A stretch of 64,000 nucleotides of DNA from Embiotoca jacksoni (GCA_022577435.1 JAKOON010000005.1:21576724-21640723), one strand, 5' to 3'. Positions 38,003-51,023 are shown, counted from the stretch's first letter. A program made the numbers and translations. Notes: a model not told the origin generated them from the sequence alone.

Positions 38003-38856
38003 GGTTGGTGTTTAGCAAATGATGGCAGCACCTAGGTTAAGTACGTGTTTGTAGTGTTGCTGCACAGCTGCGTAGGCTGGAATCACTTGAGTGGAAGGGT
38101 CATTAACGTGTCCAGGCTGGCAGGCTTGGGACCGCAAAACAATGGAAAGTATGAAAATTATTAACAGTACAGGTGAAATTTCTCACAGTAGTAGTGGTAT
38201 ATTAATTTTTCTGTTTGCCTCCAATTTGTCTTTTTCTTTAGCTGGAGTCAAGCGCCAGTGGGCTGGCAGGGTGATGGCTTGCCATCAGCGTCTGACTGGT
38301 ACAGGTGCCCCCGGGTCTAAATAAATCATGAGGCCCTCCTGCTGATCACCTCCCCCCCTCCCTCCACCATTCCTGTACGCCAGCTATCCCTCCACAGGGA
38401 GCTACCAGAAAAGGGGGTAGCCCCCACCGCAGCATGCTGCCTCGGCTCCTTCCCACTCTCCTTCCCTTTCTCTTCTTTCCCCGCCTCCCCCTCCTCACCT
38501 TCCCTTAACCCCCCCCCCCCCCTCACCTCTTCCATCCACTTACATGAATATTTAAAAGCTAACACCACCATGGAAAATATGCAGCAAGGGCAATGAAGAC
38601 TTGTAAAAGAAAGAAAGAAAAAAAAAAAAGGAAAAGAAGAAATGTTCATTTTGGGACCCTGAGTTTCCCTCATTTAAGGCAGGTCATGGGATAAAATTCA
38701 GAGCGGTCTAATTACAGAGGGAGAGAAAGGCAGTGAAAAACAGAGGGCAGGAGAGACAGGGAGAGAAAGTGATCCAAGCAATAGCTGTCCAGCTGGGGAG
38801 AAGACAGGGGGGATCGGAGAGGCCCGGCGGGGACCTACAATTGGCTCCGTCCTGGC

Positions 38857-38937
38857 TGTGTGTGCGTGTGCGTGTGCGTGTGCGTGTGTGCGTGCGCGTG
38901 TGCGTGTGCGTGTGCGTGCGCGCGTGTCCGGACTCGT
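38857..38937. repeat. (GTGTGC)n-type alternating repeat
   Basis: About 80 bp of strictly alternating purine-pyrimidine sequence made mainly of TGTGCG units with CGCG ends, a strong Z-DNA-type composition. Confidence 0.92.
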
Positions 38938-39850
38938 TGCCACTGTGACAGAGAATGCCTGGTGTGCAGAGGCCCATGCAGGCTCCCATGAAGTTTTCCA
39001 CAGAACAAAACAGATGCATTTGTTTTCTCAATTGGAGGAATTTGCTAATGTGCATATATGAGGGTAAATAGTTTGGCTAATTTGAGGCAGGCAAGTGGGC
39101 AGAGCACTCCGCCGCCCAGCCAGCCAGCCAGCCAGCTGGGGCCCCTGCATAGAGGGGGAAAAAAGAGGCTTTGATGACCCCCCACTCCCATATCCATCTC
39201 TCTTCATTTTAGCATTTAGCACCACGGCTCGGCACAATAATTTTATTTTCCTCTAACTACCATTTTAACAAATTTATCCGCTCGCTTTTATGTCCCGCCT
39301 CTCCCTCCCCTTTGTGAGCGCGTTCGGTGCGTTTCATAGAAGATGTTCAACAGCCCAGTTAAACATAGCTCACATTCACGCTGACAGTTGTTGCTCCATA
39401 AAAAATGTTGCTGTTTTTCATTGCAGATGGCAGAATTAAATGAGGCTCTGTTCTTACCACGCAGGCTATTTTCAGCAGCACTCACAAAAAGTCAGAAAAA
39501 CAGCGTCGCCATGTGACTTTTAGATTCCGATTATTAATGCCACACTTTCCTCACATTTGTGGCACTCAGTTTCAGATCAGATCAGGAATTTTTTTTTATG
39601 GGGATTACATGGAAATGAACGGAGTATACAATGAAACTACAGTCTAAGGCATCTCAAGTCTGAAGTTTCTGCTTTATTATTCAAGTCATTTATGGGTCAA
39701 CAAAGAGGCAAAAGGGAAGTTCATGACTAGATATCTATCAACACAAAGGATTTGATGTAGCCATCTTTTAGTGTTGTGTTGTCATCATGTGAAGTCTTAC
39801 ATGGCGATCTTGTTTAGATGTCACAAGGAGGCCCTTTCCACATAACTTAC

Positions 39851-40019
39851 GTCAGCATCGCCATTCTTTGATTGAGCTCGTGTCTCCTCACACATGAACG
39901 TCTCCAGGGATTTCTGAAGATGAACCGGAGGAGCTTTTCATCAAAATAGTCTTTTTGTTTGGGGAATATAAAGGCCACTTTAGATTCTTTTGAAGCTCTT
40001 TGCTCATCATAAAACGGGT
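39851..40019 (-). other. exon-like open segment on the minus strand, unassigned
   Basis: On the reverse strand a TTTGTTTCAG acceptor-like site ends at 40020, the frame is then open for 169 bp, and a perfect GTAAGT donor follows at 39850-39845. The frame encodes a basic, aromatic-containing sequence including FPKQKDYFDEKLL and NPWRRSCVRRHEL. I do not recognise the protein. It lies inside hipk2 intron 2 on the opposite strand. It could be an exon of a nested or noncoding gene, a decayed pseudogene, or chance; chance pseudo-exons of this kind are common in introns. Confidence 0.2.
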
Positions 40020-42243
40020 CTGAAACAAATCCTATTTCACCCAAGCTTGATAAATAATTTAAAATGACTAATAGCGCCTGGTGACAGAGAATATATCGCT
40101 GTGGTGTATCAGATTGCGGTGGTTTCGGCCCGAGGCGTAATTTGTTTGGAAAAATAATTACTCCTGTATTGGATCCTGGTTAAATATTAAAAGGGTTAGC
40201 ATTAGAAATGGGGCAGCATCCAAGAGTGTTTTTAGTCTACTTGTGACATCACCGCTGCACGCAGGCTGCCACAGAAGTGTTGTGTTTTATTGCTTAATTC
40301 ACACGACTACGTTGCTAAATTTCATAAGGAAGAGCTCTGCAAACTAATGAACTTTCTCTGTGTGCTTAACCACCGAGCGTTGAAGACTAATCCCTGTGTT
40401 TTATGAGCGAGGAGCGTCAGATTGTCTGTTGAGTTCAGCTGGTTATTGAGTGCACAAGCTGGGAGGCTCCAAGAGAGCATTAAGGCGCTATATATCAGCC
40501 CGTGGAGGAGACAACAACAAAAATGTGTTCCAGTGAGATTGTAGATAAAAAATAAAAATAAAAAAAAAAGAGGAGAAAAAAAAGAGGAGAAAAAAAGAAA
40601 AAAAACAACAAGAGATCAAATTAATCAGTATGAATGTGAACAGGAGCTGCTCAACCGTACTTGGCATTTTGGCGTGTGTGTTGTGTGCTAATTAAACAGA
40701 GGATATGTCCTGCACTGCTACGCAGAACTCCCTCCATGTTCCTAGAACCACCTAATGGTCCTGCATCATCGAACTGATTCACAACACATTATGAAGGTTT
40801 TTGCACGTACAGTAAACACATGCGACGTGACACCATGTGCGGCTCCACCTCCGGTCGCCTAGCTGAGACGACACGACATCTCAGTGTGTATTATCAAGCG
40901 TGGACTGGACATAACTCACATTGCCCCTTTAAACACAGCGGGGACGTCAGGGATGCAGCAGCACCACCACCACCACCACAGTCTTTCACTACAGCCACAA
41001 TCTATATATCATCAAACAGATGGCTTCTCTTTAAACAAAGACAGTTGTCCTTGTACCCAGCGTTAGAGAATTACATGCATCCCCCTTCCTCTGTGGTTTG
41101 TTTTATGTTGGTATTTCCATATTCATACTAGCTTCAAGTAGATCTGCCATCAACGTACACACCATCCTTGTTTGTAGGATTTCACAGGTCAATTACCAAA
41201 AAGTGGAAGCCTGGATCTGGCACAAGCTGCTCTCAACAGACAAATAAACTAAAGCACAACGCTCTGATCTGAGTGAGAAACGTATTGAACGTCAACGCCT
41301 TAAATAAAATGTCCTTGCGTCCTTTAAAAGTGTATACAAACCGTTTCTACCGCCCCTCTTTTTTTTTTTTTTGTCTTTTTTTTTTTTTGTCTTGTGTTTT
41401 TTTGCTGAAGTGAATGAAAAACATTAACATGCATCAATTCTCGAGTTCTAAAAAAAGGGTCTCTCTGTTGCGGCCGTCGTCATGGCAACCAAGGCTCTTG
41501 TTCCAAAAATGGTCTGTTTGCCTCTGAAGGTCCAACACCTGAACTAGACCGGGGCGGTTTTGATCTTCCTGCCTGCCCCAACTGACAGCTGTGTACTTTA
41601 GGGACAGGGAGGGCCCTTGAGCCACACTCTCATCTCGCTGCTATTGTTTGCCCAGGTGGGCCAGAACGCCCCGTCTTCCCCTCCCACCCTCACCCTCTCC
41701 CTCACTCTCTCTGCCCAGCTCTCCTTCTCCCTTTTCTCTATCGTATTCCCACTCGCGATCTCTTCCTCTTTCTCCCTTCGCTTCTCTCTGCCTTTGTTCC
41801 ACAGGGACCTGTGGTCCAACTGAAGCTCTCGGTTACACAAAGAAAACCCAAATTGTCTTTCATCTGTAGCCTGTTACCACCTGTGTACATTGTGCATTTG
41901 TGCTCCCTGTCTGTGCAGAGAAAGTATAGATTTTACCCATGACAGTGTTGTTATTATTGGCTTTGAGTCATAGTGCTCCCTGCACAAATGCTTCCTCTCT
42001 TGCAACTCTTTCTTTAATTTCTCATTAATGTCTGTGGCGTGTCTTTGTGCTCCCTTTTATTTGGTTTTGGAAGCAGGTTTAAAAAGCAAAAGTACGATGA
42101 TGCTGAGAAACCTTCAGAACCCCATACTTCCTTCATTCTTCGTCAATTTGTGTGCCAAGCTCTTGACATAACACATGTAGGTGCTGGAGGAGCACAAAAC
42201 CCCCTAAAGGCCTAAAGTCCCAAACCAGCCCTGTTATTCACAG

Positions 42244-42259
42244 TGTCACCATGGTGACA
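42244..42259. promoter_or_regulatory. 16-bp perfect palindrome resembling an RFX X-box
   Basis: TGTCACCATGGTGACA is a perfect palindrome. Its core GTCACC-AT-GGTGAC resembles the RFX X-box layout (GTNRCC, short spacer, RGYAAC) with one deviation per half-site. Binding is not demonstrated. Confidence 0.3.
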
Positions 42260-43017
42260 GTGAGGCTTCAAGTCAGAAACAAAGATGTGTTGTTGTTTTT
42301 TTTTAGGTGTCCTCCTGCCTCGTTCCCAAAGTGAAATGTGTGAAGGGGAGAAAAAGATGACTCATTTAGCTTCACCAGAGTTGCCGGCCTTGTATACAGC
42401 TCTGCTCAAGTCACAGAGAAGAACAGCTGAGAAAACAGCAGGGAACTTCCATTAGTGATCCCTACCCCATGTCCCCTTTTCCCCCCACTCTTTGCTTCTT
42501 CTTTACAACTTTCCATCCGTCCTGCTCCTCCCTCCCTGCTTCTGTCCATCCCTCCCTTCCTCTCTCCATTTCCTCCGTCCTGACCTCTTGTGCCCTCCCC
42601 GCAGATCTGCCTGGCATTTCAATCACTGCACCCAGAAGCCATATAGGATCTCAAAGCCTCATCCCTCGCAGCTGGCCGTAGGGGCGGAGAGATTCAAAAT
42701 ACGCGACGGTGCAACATTTCTGCATGGAGTCGTTGGATGTTTGAGCAGAGGCTTTGCATGAGCATGTTTGAGAACAGTCGACAAACCCCGGGGCTGTGAG
42801 ATGCATTAAATTTCAAGGTTAGAGAAGAAATATCTCATTGAAATCTTTTAATCTCTTTACGTACAGAGCTGTGTGTTATTACATTGCACGGAGTAGTTGC
42901 AGATCACATGTAAATATGGGTTTATTCTTTCCTTTTTAGCACAGTAAACAGGTGGTTAGGGGGAAAAGGAGGTCAGATACTTTATTGTGCTTTCCTTTTG
43001 TGTATGTGTGATAACAG

Positions 43018-43111
43018 GTGTACGCTACACTGAAATATCTGTACCCACAAGCATCACAGGCAGCCAATGCTGCTGACGGAGTTAACTCCGCTGCTCTTGA
43101 ATCAGTCAAAG
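43018..43111 (+). other. exon-like open segment on the plus strand, unassigned (possible poison exon)
   Basis: A pyrimidine-containing tract ending in ATAACAG precedes 94 bp that stay open in the GTG-TAC frame (YATLKYLYPQASQAANAADG and onward), followed by a consensus GTGAGT donor. The peptide is not part of HIPK2 and I do not recognise it. If hipk2 exon 2 (phase 2) spliced to it, the frame would read R-C-T-L-H and stop, giving a transcript truncated in the activation loop and a likely decay target. It may equally be a chance pseudo-exon. Confidence 0.22.
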
Positions 43112-43259
43112 GTGAGTGTTACTGCAGGAGGAGATACTTTAACAGACTCGTGCTCGTCGTATGCGCTCGTCTCTTCTTTTTAAATCGTCGGCACACAAAC
43201 TGCAGCTAATATCAATCATAACTGCAGCACCTGTTCTGCAGAAATGCCCACATCAGTTA

Positions 43260-43278
43260 AAAAAAAAAAAAAAAAAAG
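43260..43278. repeat. poly(A) run
   Basis: About 19 A bases in intron 2. Confidence 0.85.
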
Positions 43279-44981
43279 GCCCTCTGTCTGTCTGTTTTGT
43301 TTGCCTTTTCTTCGCGGGAGCAGGGGGAAAAGGAAGGAGAATGCATGACTAAGTGCAGTGAATCATAAATGATTTGAGGAGTGTATCGGTGCATGGGAGA
43401 GGAGGAGGCTCAGTGTGTGGCACCAGCTACCTGTCACATTTCTGCTCTCTCTTCTTTGTTTTCAACCTAAGAAAGCTTCCCTTCTCTCTTTACTTCACAA
43501 TCTTTACAAAGGCTTAATTTAAGGATAGAAGCCCTTTTTTGTGGGGCTAAATGCATAAAGTCTGCTGCTCATGCATCTGAGTACTGTTTGGAAGTTGAAA
43601 CAGCCCTTTTAGATATAGAACTGGCAGCTGAAGCAGCACTGACCCTGGATCAGGGCAAATTATTGGTCACAAATGTTGAGCAGATGATAAGCCACAGTTT
43701 GCTCCCACCATGTGAGTCCAGTATTTATTTTATAGCAAGCTGGTTGAACTAGAACAGTGTAGTATAAGAAAATAACGAGGAGTTACAGATTATTTCCAAA
43801 CTGTGTTCACTGCAACAACCACAAAGTAAAGAGGACAACAGCGAGCTCTGGCACAACTCCCGCCTCCTCTCTCCCATTGTTGAGCTGGATATGAGGAGTG
43901 CTATTTTGCATTACAAGGTTCCTGTGGAGCAGAATAAAACGCAGACAGGGCTGTGAGCAAAACGAACACTAATTGCAACCGGGGTGCATTTACTGATTAT
44001 AGTTAAGTGGTTCAAAATGGTCCCCTGCTTTTCTGTCACATTGACCCGCTCCCTCTCCTGGTGGACGTGGTCAATAGCAGGCCTGTTGAGATGCCTTTCC
44101 ACTGAGGGAAGAGAACACTGTCTCCTCGCCTCATCTCCCCGAAGCAGACGGGGGTGGAGGGGGGGGGAGGTTTGGCGGGTTGAGAGGGAGGAAGATTTCA
44201 AACCGGAGTTTACAGCAAGGTTGAACAATGAAGTGGGGACATCAGGAAGAACATGGATGCCATTTTTCTGACCTGACAAGCCTGATGATATACAATTAAA
44301 TTAAGCTACTGATACCACATTGATTCTGCTGCAGCAGCTGAAACGCAGACAGTTTTTTGTGTTCCGTGCATCATCCGTCTTCAGTGTATGTGCAGCTCAT
44401 GACTATTCATGTTGCCTTTGCGAAAACACGCAAGTGTGGTCAAATGGAAATTAATGGGATGCAAAGTGGAATGTAAATGCAGTTGCGGTGGGGAGGAAAT
44501 GAGATCCCGGCTGAAGATGCCGGGTCGGCCGCCTGTGTATAAAGATGGAACCGGGGTCAGTGTGTTTTTGTATTCCCTCTCTTCCCTGTTTGCCTGAGTG
44601 GTAACAGGAGGTCCCGCAGTGGGAGAGCAGGCCGGGGGTGATATGACAGCCACTGGATCACACAGGCTTTGATCAACCTCCCCCCCACCTCCCGGAGTCC
44701 TGTTCGTCTACAGGATAGTCTTTAGGCCCACTGATGAGGAGGTGGAGATCTTACACCCCCTCTAGTGCCGGCTCACTAGCAGGTCCCATATCTTTGGCCT
44801 GCATATCAGTAAGTTGTGTTCTCTTGGGTTCTGGTTTGTTGTTTTCTTAATTCACATGCTGAAATATAAAGTGATGCAAAAGTTCAGTCTCATTCTGTTT
44901 TACTTGATTGTGTTTCTTGATGCCCCGAGCAGAACTGAAACACAAAGAGAAACAGTCTTGTTTAGATAAAAAAGGATGTGT

Positions 44982-45007
44982 GTCTCTCTCTCTCTCTCTC
45001 TCTCTGT
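44982..45007. repeat. (TC)n microsatellite
   Basis: About 12 CT units on the sense strand. Confidence 0.9.
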
Positions 45008-46559
45008 CTCTGTTTCTTTTAAGGAGTTATCTCCTGTGTGTTTTTCTCAGAGAGTTTGAGTCTTACAGCAGGTCTGGTGTTTTTACATAACCCCGACACA
45101 GTGACGTAATTCCTTCTCCCCCTGAACGCTGGTGTCAGAAACACTCCTTTGTCCCTCCAGCAGTACAGTCTGCCCTCGTGTCATAATCTGTCTCCTGCTG
45201 GGCCCGATCCCGATCCAATTTACGCAATTAAGTGATGTCACTGCTCTGGATTGCTCACAAAGACCGTATCACTGCGGCCCTGATTTCTTCCAAAAGAAAC
45301 AAATACTCGAGGACCTGTGGTCTATTAAGGCTGTTATTCACATAGCTTACAGTTATATGAGGGGAGATATTAAAGTCAGAAAATAACAAGCCCCATTACA
45401 TAAACATGGAGAAGTAATTGGGGTAGAAAAAAAAAATTGTCTTTCATTATAGGAGCTAGAAACATTACTACATGCCAATTAGAGAGTTTTATGAGTTTGG
45501 CATGCTCACGTGGGGGGGATTTGTGTGTGTGCATATGTGTGAGAAAGAGGTGAGCCTTGTGTGACTAAAAACAACATACAATCTGTGCACAAATACTAAC
45601 AGGAGCACATAGCAACCAGGGCTACGTCGCTAAAAAAAATACTGCTATCATAGCTGGCTGGGACTCCTTTTGTTTGTGTATATGACTGGCTGTTTGCACT
45701 CCTGTATGCACATCTGTGTGTACACGCACAAACAAACATCCAACTGTGCTGGATGATTACATTTCCTAGCCATGGTCAGTGGCTCGTGTGAGTTCATGCA
45801 TCCATACAGTTTGAAGGGAAGGCACGCTTTCACCTGACCTACAAACAGTCAGACAGGCATGTAGACAGATGCTGAAACCAGACAGACCAACAGGAAGACA
45901 GACGGACAGACGGACTGACTGGCTGGCTAGTAAGGAACAGACAGATAGAGGGCAGGGTCTGGCTGCAGGGAGAGACAGGCCTTTTCAATGAACATTTAGG
46001 TTAGACAGGCTTGGTGAATGTGTCAGGCTTCACCAGTGCCCTCAGACATAGATCAAACATGGAACCAGCCATCCAGGGCACATCACACATCGCTCAAGGC
46101 CCAGTGCTGGCCCTCCAGACTGGGGCAGGGTGTCTGCCTCCCTCCCCTAGTGGGGAGGAGATCCAAGGACTTCTTCCCAAGTTTCCATGGTTGCATATCT
46201 CAGCTAGATCCGGCCTCGTTTGTTTTTTCGCCTGCAACATGCTCCGCTGCACCGACCCACATTAATGAAGTGCTCGCAGACTTAACCCTGAGGTGGCCTA
46301 CTAGACGGCCTGAGCCAGCACGCACAGTTACACAGCACAGACGCCATTTGTTCTGTGTTCTCATTTCATTGCTGTGTGACATTTTAGCAAGCATGTGATG
46401 GGAAATGAGCTTGGTTTGTGTTTCCCCGAGTCCCATACACCGACACCAGATGATAATGAGGGAGAGAAAGGCCAGAGGAGAGGGGTGGGGTCAGTATGCT
46501 AATAGTGGGTGTACATTTTGATGCCTCACTACCAGCATGGAGAGGTTTTGGAGATATGG

Positions 46560-46800
46560 ACTATCATTCTCCACCTCCTTTCCCCCTTATTATCGCCCTG
46601 CGTCTCTCTCCATCTCTGTCCTCCCCCATCCCCGGCTTTTCTGCTCTCATCCCTCTCCATGCCCTTCACTATCTTTCCCCCTGTCTCCCCACCCTCCCTC
46701 CTCCCCCTGCTCCATCTCCCTCCTGGTAGTATTCTCCGCCAACCCCCTCCCCCCTCCCCCCCAACCCCCTCACACACACACCCCCTCAAACGCCTCTCTC
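46560..46800. repeat. long pyrimidine-rich (C/T) tract
   Basis: About 240 bp dominated by CCTCCC and CTCTCC words with few purines. ORFs on both strands here (about 100-111 residues, rich in Ser/Pro or Arg/Gly/Glu) are compositional artefacts. Confidence 0.75.
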
Positions 46801-46834
46801 CCAGAATATGAGATACATTTGTTTTCCTCCGCCG

Positions 46835-47035
46835 GGCTGCAAGAGTGCGACTCGTGGCGTGCAAAGTGCTGATGTGTTGGTTTCTGGGTAATTATAACAT
46901 CCCTGGTCTCCAAGAAAACTCTAAACTAATGTTTAATTTGCCTCCCCGCTCAAAGGAAGCCCTCCTTTTGTTATTGCTGTGGCAATTAGCCGGAGCCAAG
47001 GCCCAGGCATTTCCTGTGATTGTTGTGATTTGCAT
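46835..47035. other. repeat-free block, candidate conserved noncoding element
   Basis: Immediately after the pyrimidine tract lies a balanced stretch with homeodomain-like words (GGTAATTATAAC, CAATTAGC) and ATTTGCATAG, an octamer-like site. Enhancer function is inference and conservation was not tested. Confidence 0.25.
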
Positions 47036-48787
47036 AGAGAGCGAATCAGAGAGAGTATCAGGCCCTATACCCCTCTTAGTCTCTCGCTGCCGTACATACA
47101 GCCACCACTCCTCCCTTTTCTGGCTCTCCCCTCCTCTCCGTCTGTCCCTCCTCACGGGATCTCCATCAGTGGCTTAGCAACTGACACTTCAACCCCGCTC
47201 GTCTGATACCTTTGTGCATTGTGAATGATTGACAGGGACGGAACTGACAAACCTGCAGGGCATCAGCGCAGTGTTTTTATTTTTCTCTCCAAAATAAAAG
47301 TGTCATCACTGTCTCTTACCTGCGTGATCCCGAAGGTCAACCTGTGTAGTTTCAGCCAGCAGCTTCTAATTAACTGCCTGTTTGGAACGTAGCTGGTGGC
47401 ACTCCGCTGAGGACGGCGCTAATGGAAGCTGTTAATTGAAGGTATAAACATACTGTCTGCACCGTAGATGACGATGTCACGCCACATATGCAAGGCAGCC
47501 GGCCTTATACGTGCGTACTGGACACACGCACACACCCACACACACACAAAGGAGTGTTTTAAATGGGGTGCCGCAGCATGGAGGCCTGTTTGTAGTTAAT
47601 GGCATTATCAGTCAAAAAGTAAACAGCTGCATGTTGGGGAACGTGCTGTTTTTTCAGTCCTGAGGGGAAAGCATTAACTAGCATTGCTACATCATGGTAG
47701 CTATTGTATTTTCTGCTCAGGCCACATAAGAAATTGATTCCTCCTGACTTTTTAATCTCAGGGTGAACGCAGCTGCCGTGTTTTATTACGTGCGTCTACG
47801 TGTCCAAATAATTCACATCTGGCATGTATTTCTTTCAGTGATATCATTGTTCCTGAATCTGAATCTCTGGATTTGAGTGTGCTAAAACTAACCTTAATGA
47901 ACTATCCTTCAATGCTTAATTTCCATAAAAAAAAAAGCCCCCCCTGCTTTAGAAGCTTTGCTGAGCTTTACTTTCATTAGAATACCTGAATGAATTTGCA
48001 TTGTCTTATCAGTACCTGCCTCTGTGTCTATGCTTACTGTAATGGTACCATTGTGCGATATGATATCTACATTTCCTGCGCTGCATCAGATTATTAGAAC
48101 TGGTATTTTCCTCATTTGTGGGTTTAATGCTGAGAACTCGTGGCTTCAGGGAGCCTATTTAGCAAAGAAAGAGAGATAGAAAGACGAAGCAGGAAGAAAG
48201 CAAATGAGAGGAGGGGGGGGGGGAACTAATGATGAGATAGAGGGTAAACTGCGGGGGCTGTTAAACCTGAAGAGTGGTTTAATCCATGAGACAGCACTCT
48301 GCGCTCCTCTGCTCCGGTCTGGGGTGGCACGGTCGGCGAGTGGCACACCAGGACCCCAGAAGTCAAACATAGCCTCCTGATCTATATTTCAAAGCGGAGA
48401 GGAGAGAGGAATTCAGTAATGAGCTCCCATCTTCCTTTTGGTAGCAGAAGACTCTCTTTGTGGAACTAATTGAAAGTGGCATGTGGAGCACTGGGGAGCT
48501 CTTTGGGGGCTGCGCTGCATTTCAAGGGATGTGGAGAGATAAGCCTGCATGCCACTGTGGCTTTTGTGTCACAGGTCTGAAATAAACAGGTCTCTTCGAA
48601 GAAAGTGATGCACTTTACAGCTGCAAGTGTGTGTGGGGGAGTTGTGTGTCTTTTTTTTGTGTGTTTTTGTGTCTTTTGTCGCCAACAACCTGTGTCCATC
48701 GCTGAAATTTCACCCTCCCACATTCTGCATCTCCTCTCTCCTTCCCCTTAATAAATCTAGTTTTCTGTGTCAGCTCATCAGAGATGC

Positions 48788-48811
48788 AGTGTGTGTGTGT
48801 GTGTGTGTGTT
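48788..48811. repeat. short (TG)n repeat
   Basis: About 11 TG units. Confidence 0.9.
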
Positions 48812-49132
48812 TGTGCGCTTGTACATGCGTGCACATGCATTTTGTGCAGGCCAGCATGTGTTATCTGGGCTAGGTGAGTGCGACAGAGGAGCAGCCCTGA
48901 TGGGAGATGGGCTTTCTCTATTACAGATATGGAAATGGCCCAAGACGTATGCAGTTAGACTGATATACTGCGTGACATTTACGGAAATGATTAAACACAC
49001 CCTGGCCTTAAGTATTTACAGACACACACATCCAAGAACGGAAATTTATGCATGCAGACGCGCAGACCTAATTCGGAGAGGTGTAAATGTTTGGAAATGT
49101 ACTGCCAGTGCTTTGCAGGTTTGTGGAATTAG

Positions 49133-49223
49133 CTTTCTCTTTTCTTTTCTTTTCTTTTCTTTTCTTTTCTTGTCTTTTCTTTTCTTTTCTTTTCTTTTCT
49201 TTTCTTTTCTTTTCTTTTCTTTC
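49133..49223. repeat. (TTTTC)n microsatellite
   Basis: About 17 TTTTC units with one TTGTC interruption, a homopyrimidine pentanucleotide array. The overlapping 201-residue ORF gets its FSFLF tail from this repeat. Confidence 0.95.
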
Positions 49224-50529
49224 TCTTTTTAGTATATATAGAGTTTCCATTTCTCTCTGCTCATTTGGATATTAAGAGCTTCTGCTTTGATTGATAATTT
49301 AGGAAATTAAGAAATAATTATAACTCCTACCTTCTCAGTGTCTCTGCTGAGCTGGTAGAAAGATGGTTAGACCTGTGTCAGATCCCCAAACTGAAGTTTT
49401 GATGATCCCTTCTTAAGATCTTACCACGGTCCTCTTTCTGCGGAGGCTTCACAACTTGTCTCATACATTTATTTATTGCATTATGAGGTTGGTTTCATAT
49501 ATCGACTGCTGTTCACCGGCAACAAGATAGCCTCGCAGTCACAGATGTTATTCGATTATGTACTCTTGTTTGCTGACATGTCTTTTTCCCCCTGTCAACA
49601 TGACACATCTTTAAAAGAAACCGACGCTGCAAGAGAATTAAACGATATTCAGTAAGAACTAAATTTGAGAAAAGGAGCTAATTAACATTCTGGCAGCTCT
49701 TTGTCATCTTGATCCACTGTTGTTATGGCCTCGGCCACTTCTGTCTAACCTCATCATATAAACTGTGAATGAGCTGATGGGAAGCGAGAGCAGGTCAGTT
49801 TCTCCTCCAGTACAATTTGAAAGGGTGAAAGAGGGATACGTTCTGTTTTGGGGTGTGTAAAGATGGTGAGCAGGAGGGAGGAAGGCGGTGGTGACGGTGA
49901 AAGTCTGCCAGGGAGGCAGAGAACAGCCCAGCTCAGTGCCCAGCTGTGGAGCTCCCCCTGGGGCCTCGGGAGGCTGTGGAATGTGGCTGATGGGATTCTG
50001 GACGGGCTGGAGATAGCAAAGGCCCGGGGCATGCAGCTGTGAGCAGTAATGTCTGGGAGAAGGGTGTGTGTGTGTGTGCGAGTCCTACCATCTTGTTAAA
50101 AAGAGAGGAAACGTAGAGATAATTTGTGGGTGCATTCATATCCTCCTGCCTCTGTGTGCATGTCAGCTTATGGGCATGTTTGTATTTATTCAACGCAGTG
50201 CTGTTTATGACCCTCTGCTGGCCACAGCTCAGGCCCCGTCCCAGGCAAAGGAACAACATTCAGACTCATTTCCTGTTTGAGGGTTCAGGTCACACTCTCG
50301 GGCCTGGCTCACCGGAGACGTCTGGAATGTGAGACAGGACCAGATTACAACGAGCTACCTCCCTCAAGGACTGGTCGGTCTTTGCCAGTCAGCTGGGAGC
50401 AGCTTTGTTCAGAGTGAGGCTGTCAGGAGGAGATGACAGCTCGCTTTTGTTCTGGAGATTTCCTGTCCTGTCCTGGGCAAAGGGTCGGTTAAAGTGCATT
50501 GAAGAGCTGTATAGCACTGCTCCCAAGTT

Positions 50530-50552
50530 CCCTCCCTCCCTCCCTCCCTTTT
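50530..50552. repeat. (CCCT)n tract
   Basis: About five CCCT units on the sense strand. Confidence 0.85.
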
Positions 50553-51023
50553 TCCCGCCATTTGAATCCCCACTGGTCATATTTCCCACCCACTGACCAA
50601 TTATGCCGCCCTATGTGTCAGGGAGAAGTGATCCGATTGGCTGTGTGGAGGTGTCTGGGAGGTCAGATCTATGTTCATTTCACACTGTGTCCTTTTGGAC
50701 TCCTTCCAGCAGCGGCACCCTCAGAGTGCTCAGACAGCGGAGGAATAAAAGTTGAGAGAGTGGAATAAAAAGGAGGAAAGAGGGACACAAATATAAAAGA
50801 AAGCAAGTTTTTCTGCACGCAGCCTTCAGTGCGTTATGATTTCTTGCCTGAGAAATCATAAATGTGTCATAAAATTCACATTGACTCCAGCAGGCACCTC
50901 CAGTGCTCCTGCTGCTACTGCTCCTCCTGCTGCTCCTCCACAATTTTGTTCTTGTACTCTAAAAATGTCTGTTGCCTCAGAACTCCACAACAAAAGGAAA
51001 TGTTCAGAGCCAGAATGCCTTTG

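Noticed and set aside
43018..43111. The 94-bp open segment as hipk2 exon 3
   Set aside because: Exon 2 ends in phase 2; joining it here gives a stop after five codons, and the peptide lacks the APE motif expected next.
46496..46872. Ser/Pro-rich ORFs of 100-111 residues on both strands
   Set aside because: They come from a pyrimidine-rich tract that lacks stops in several frames.
48627..49232. 201-residue plus-strand ORF
   Set aside because: It is Cys/Phe/Val-rich, built from a TG repeat and a TTTTC repeat at its two ends, and is not recognisable.
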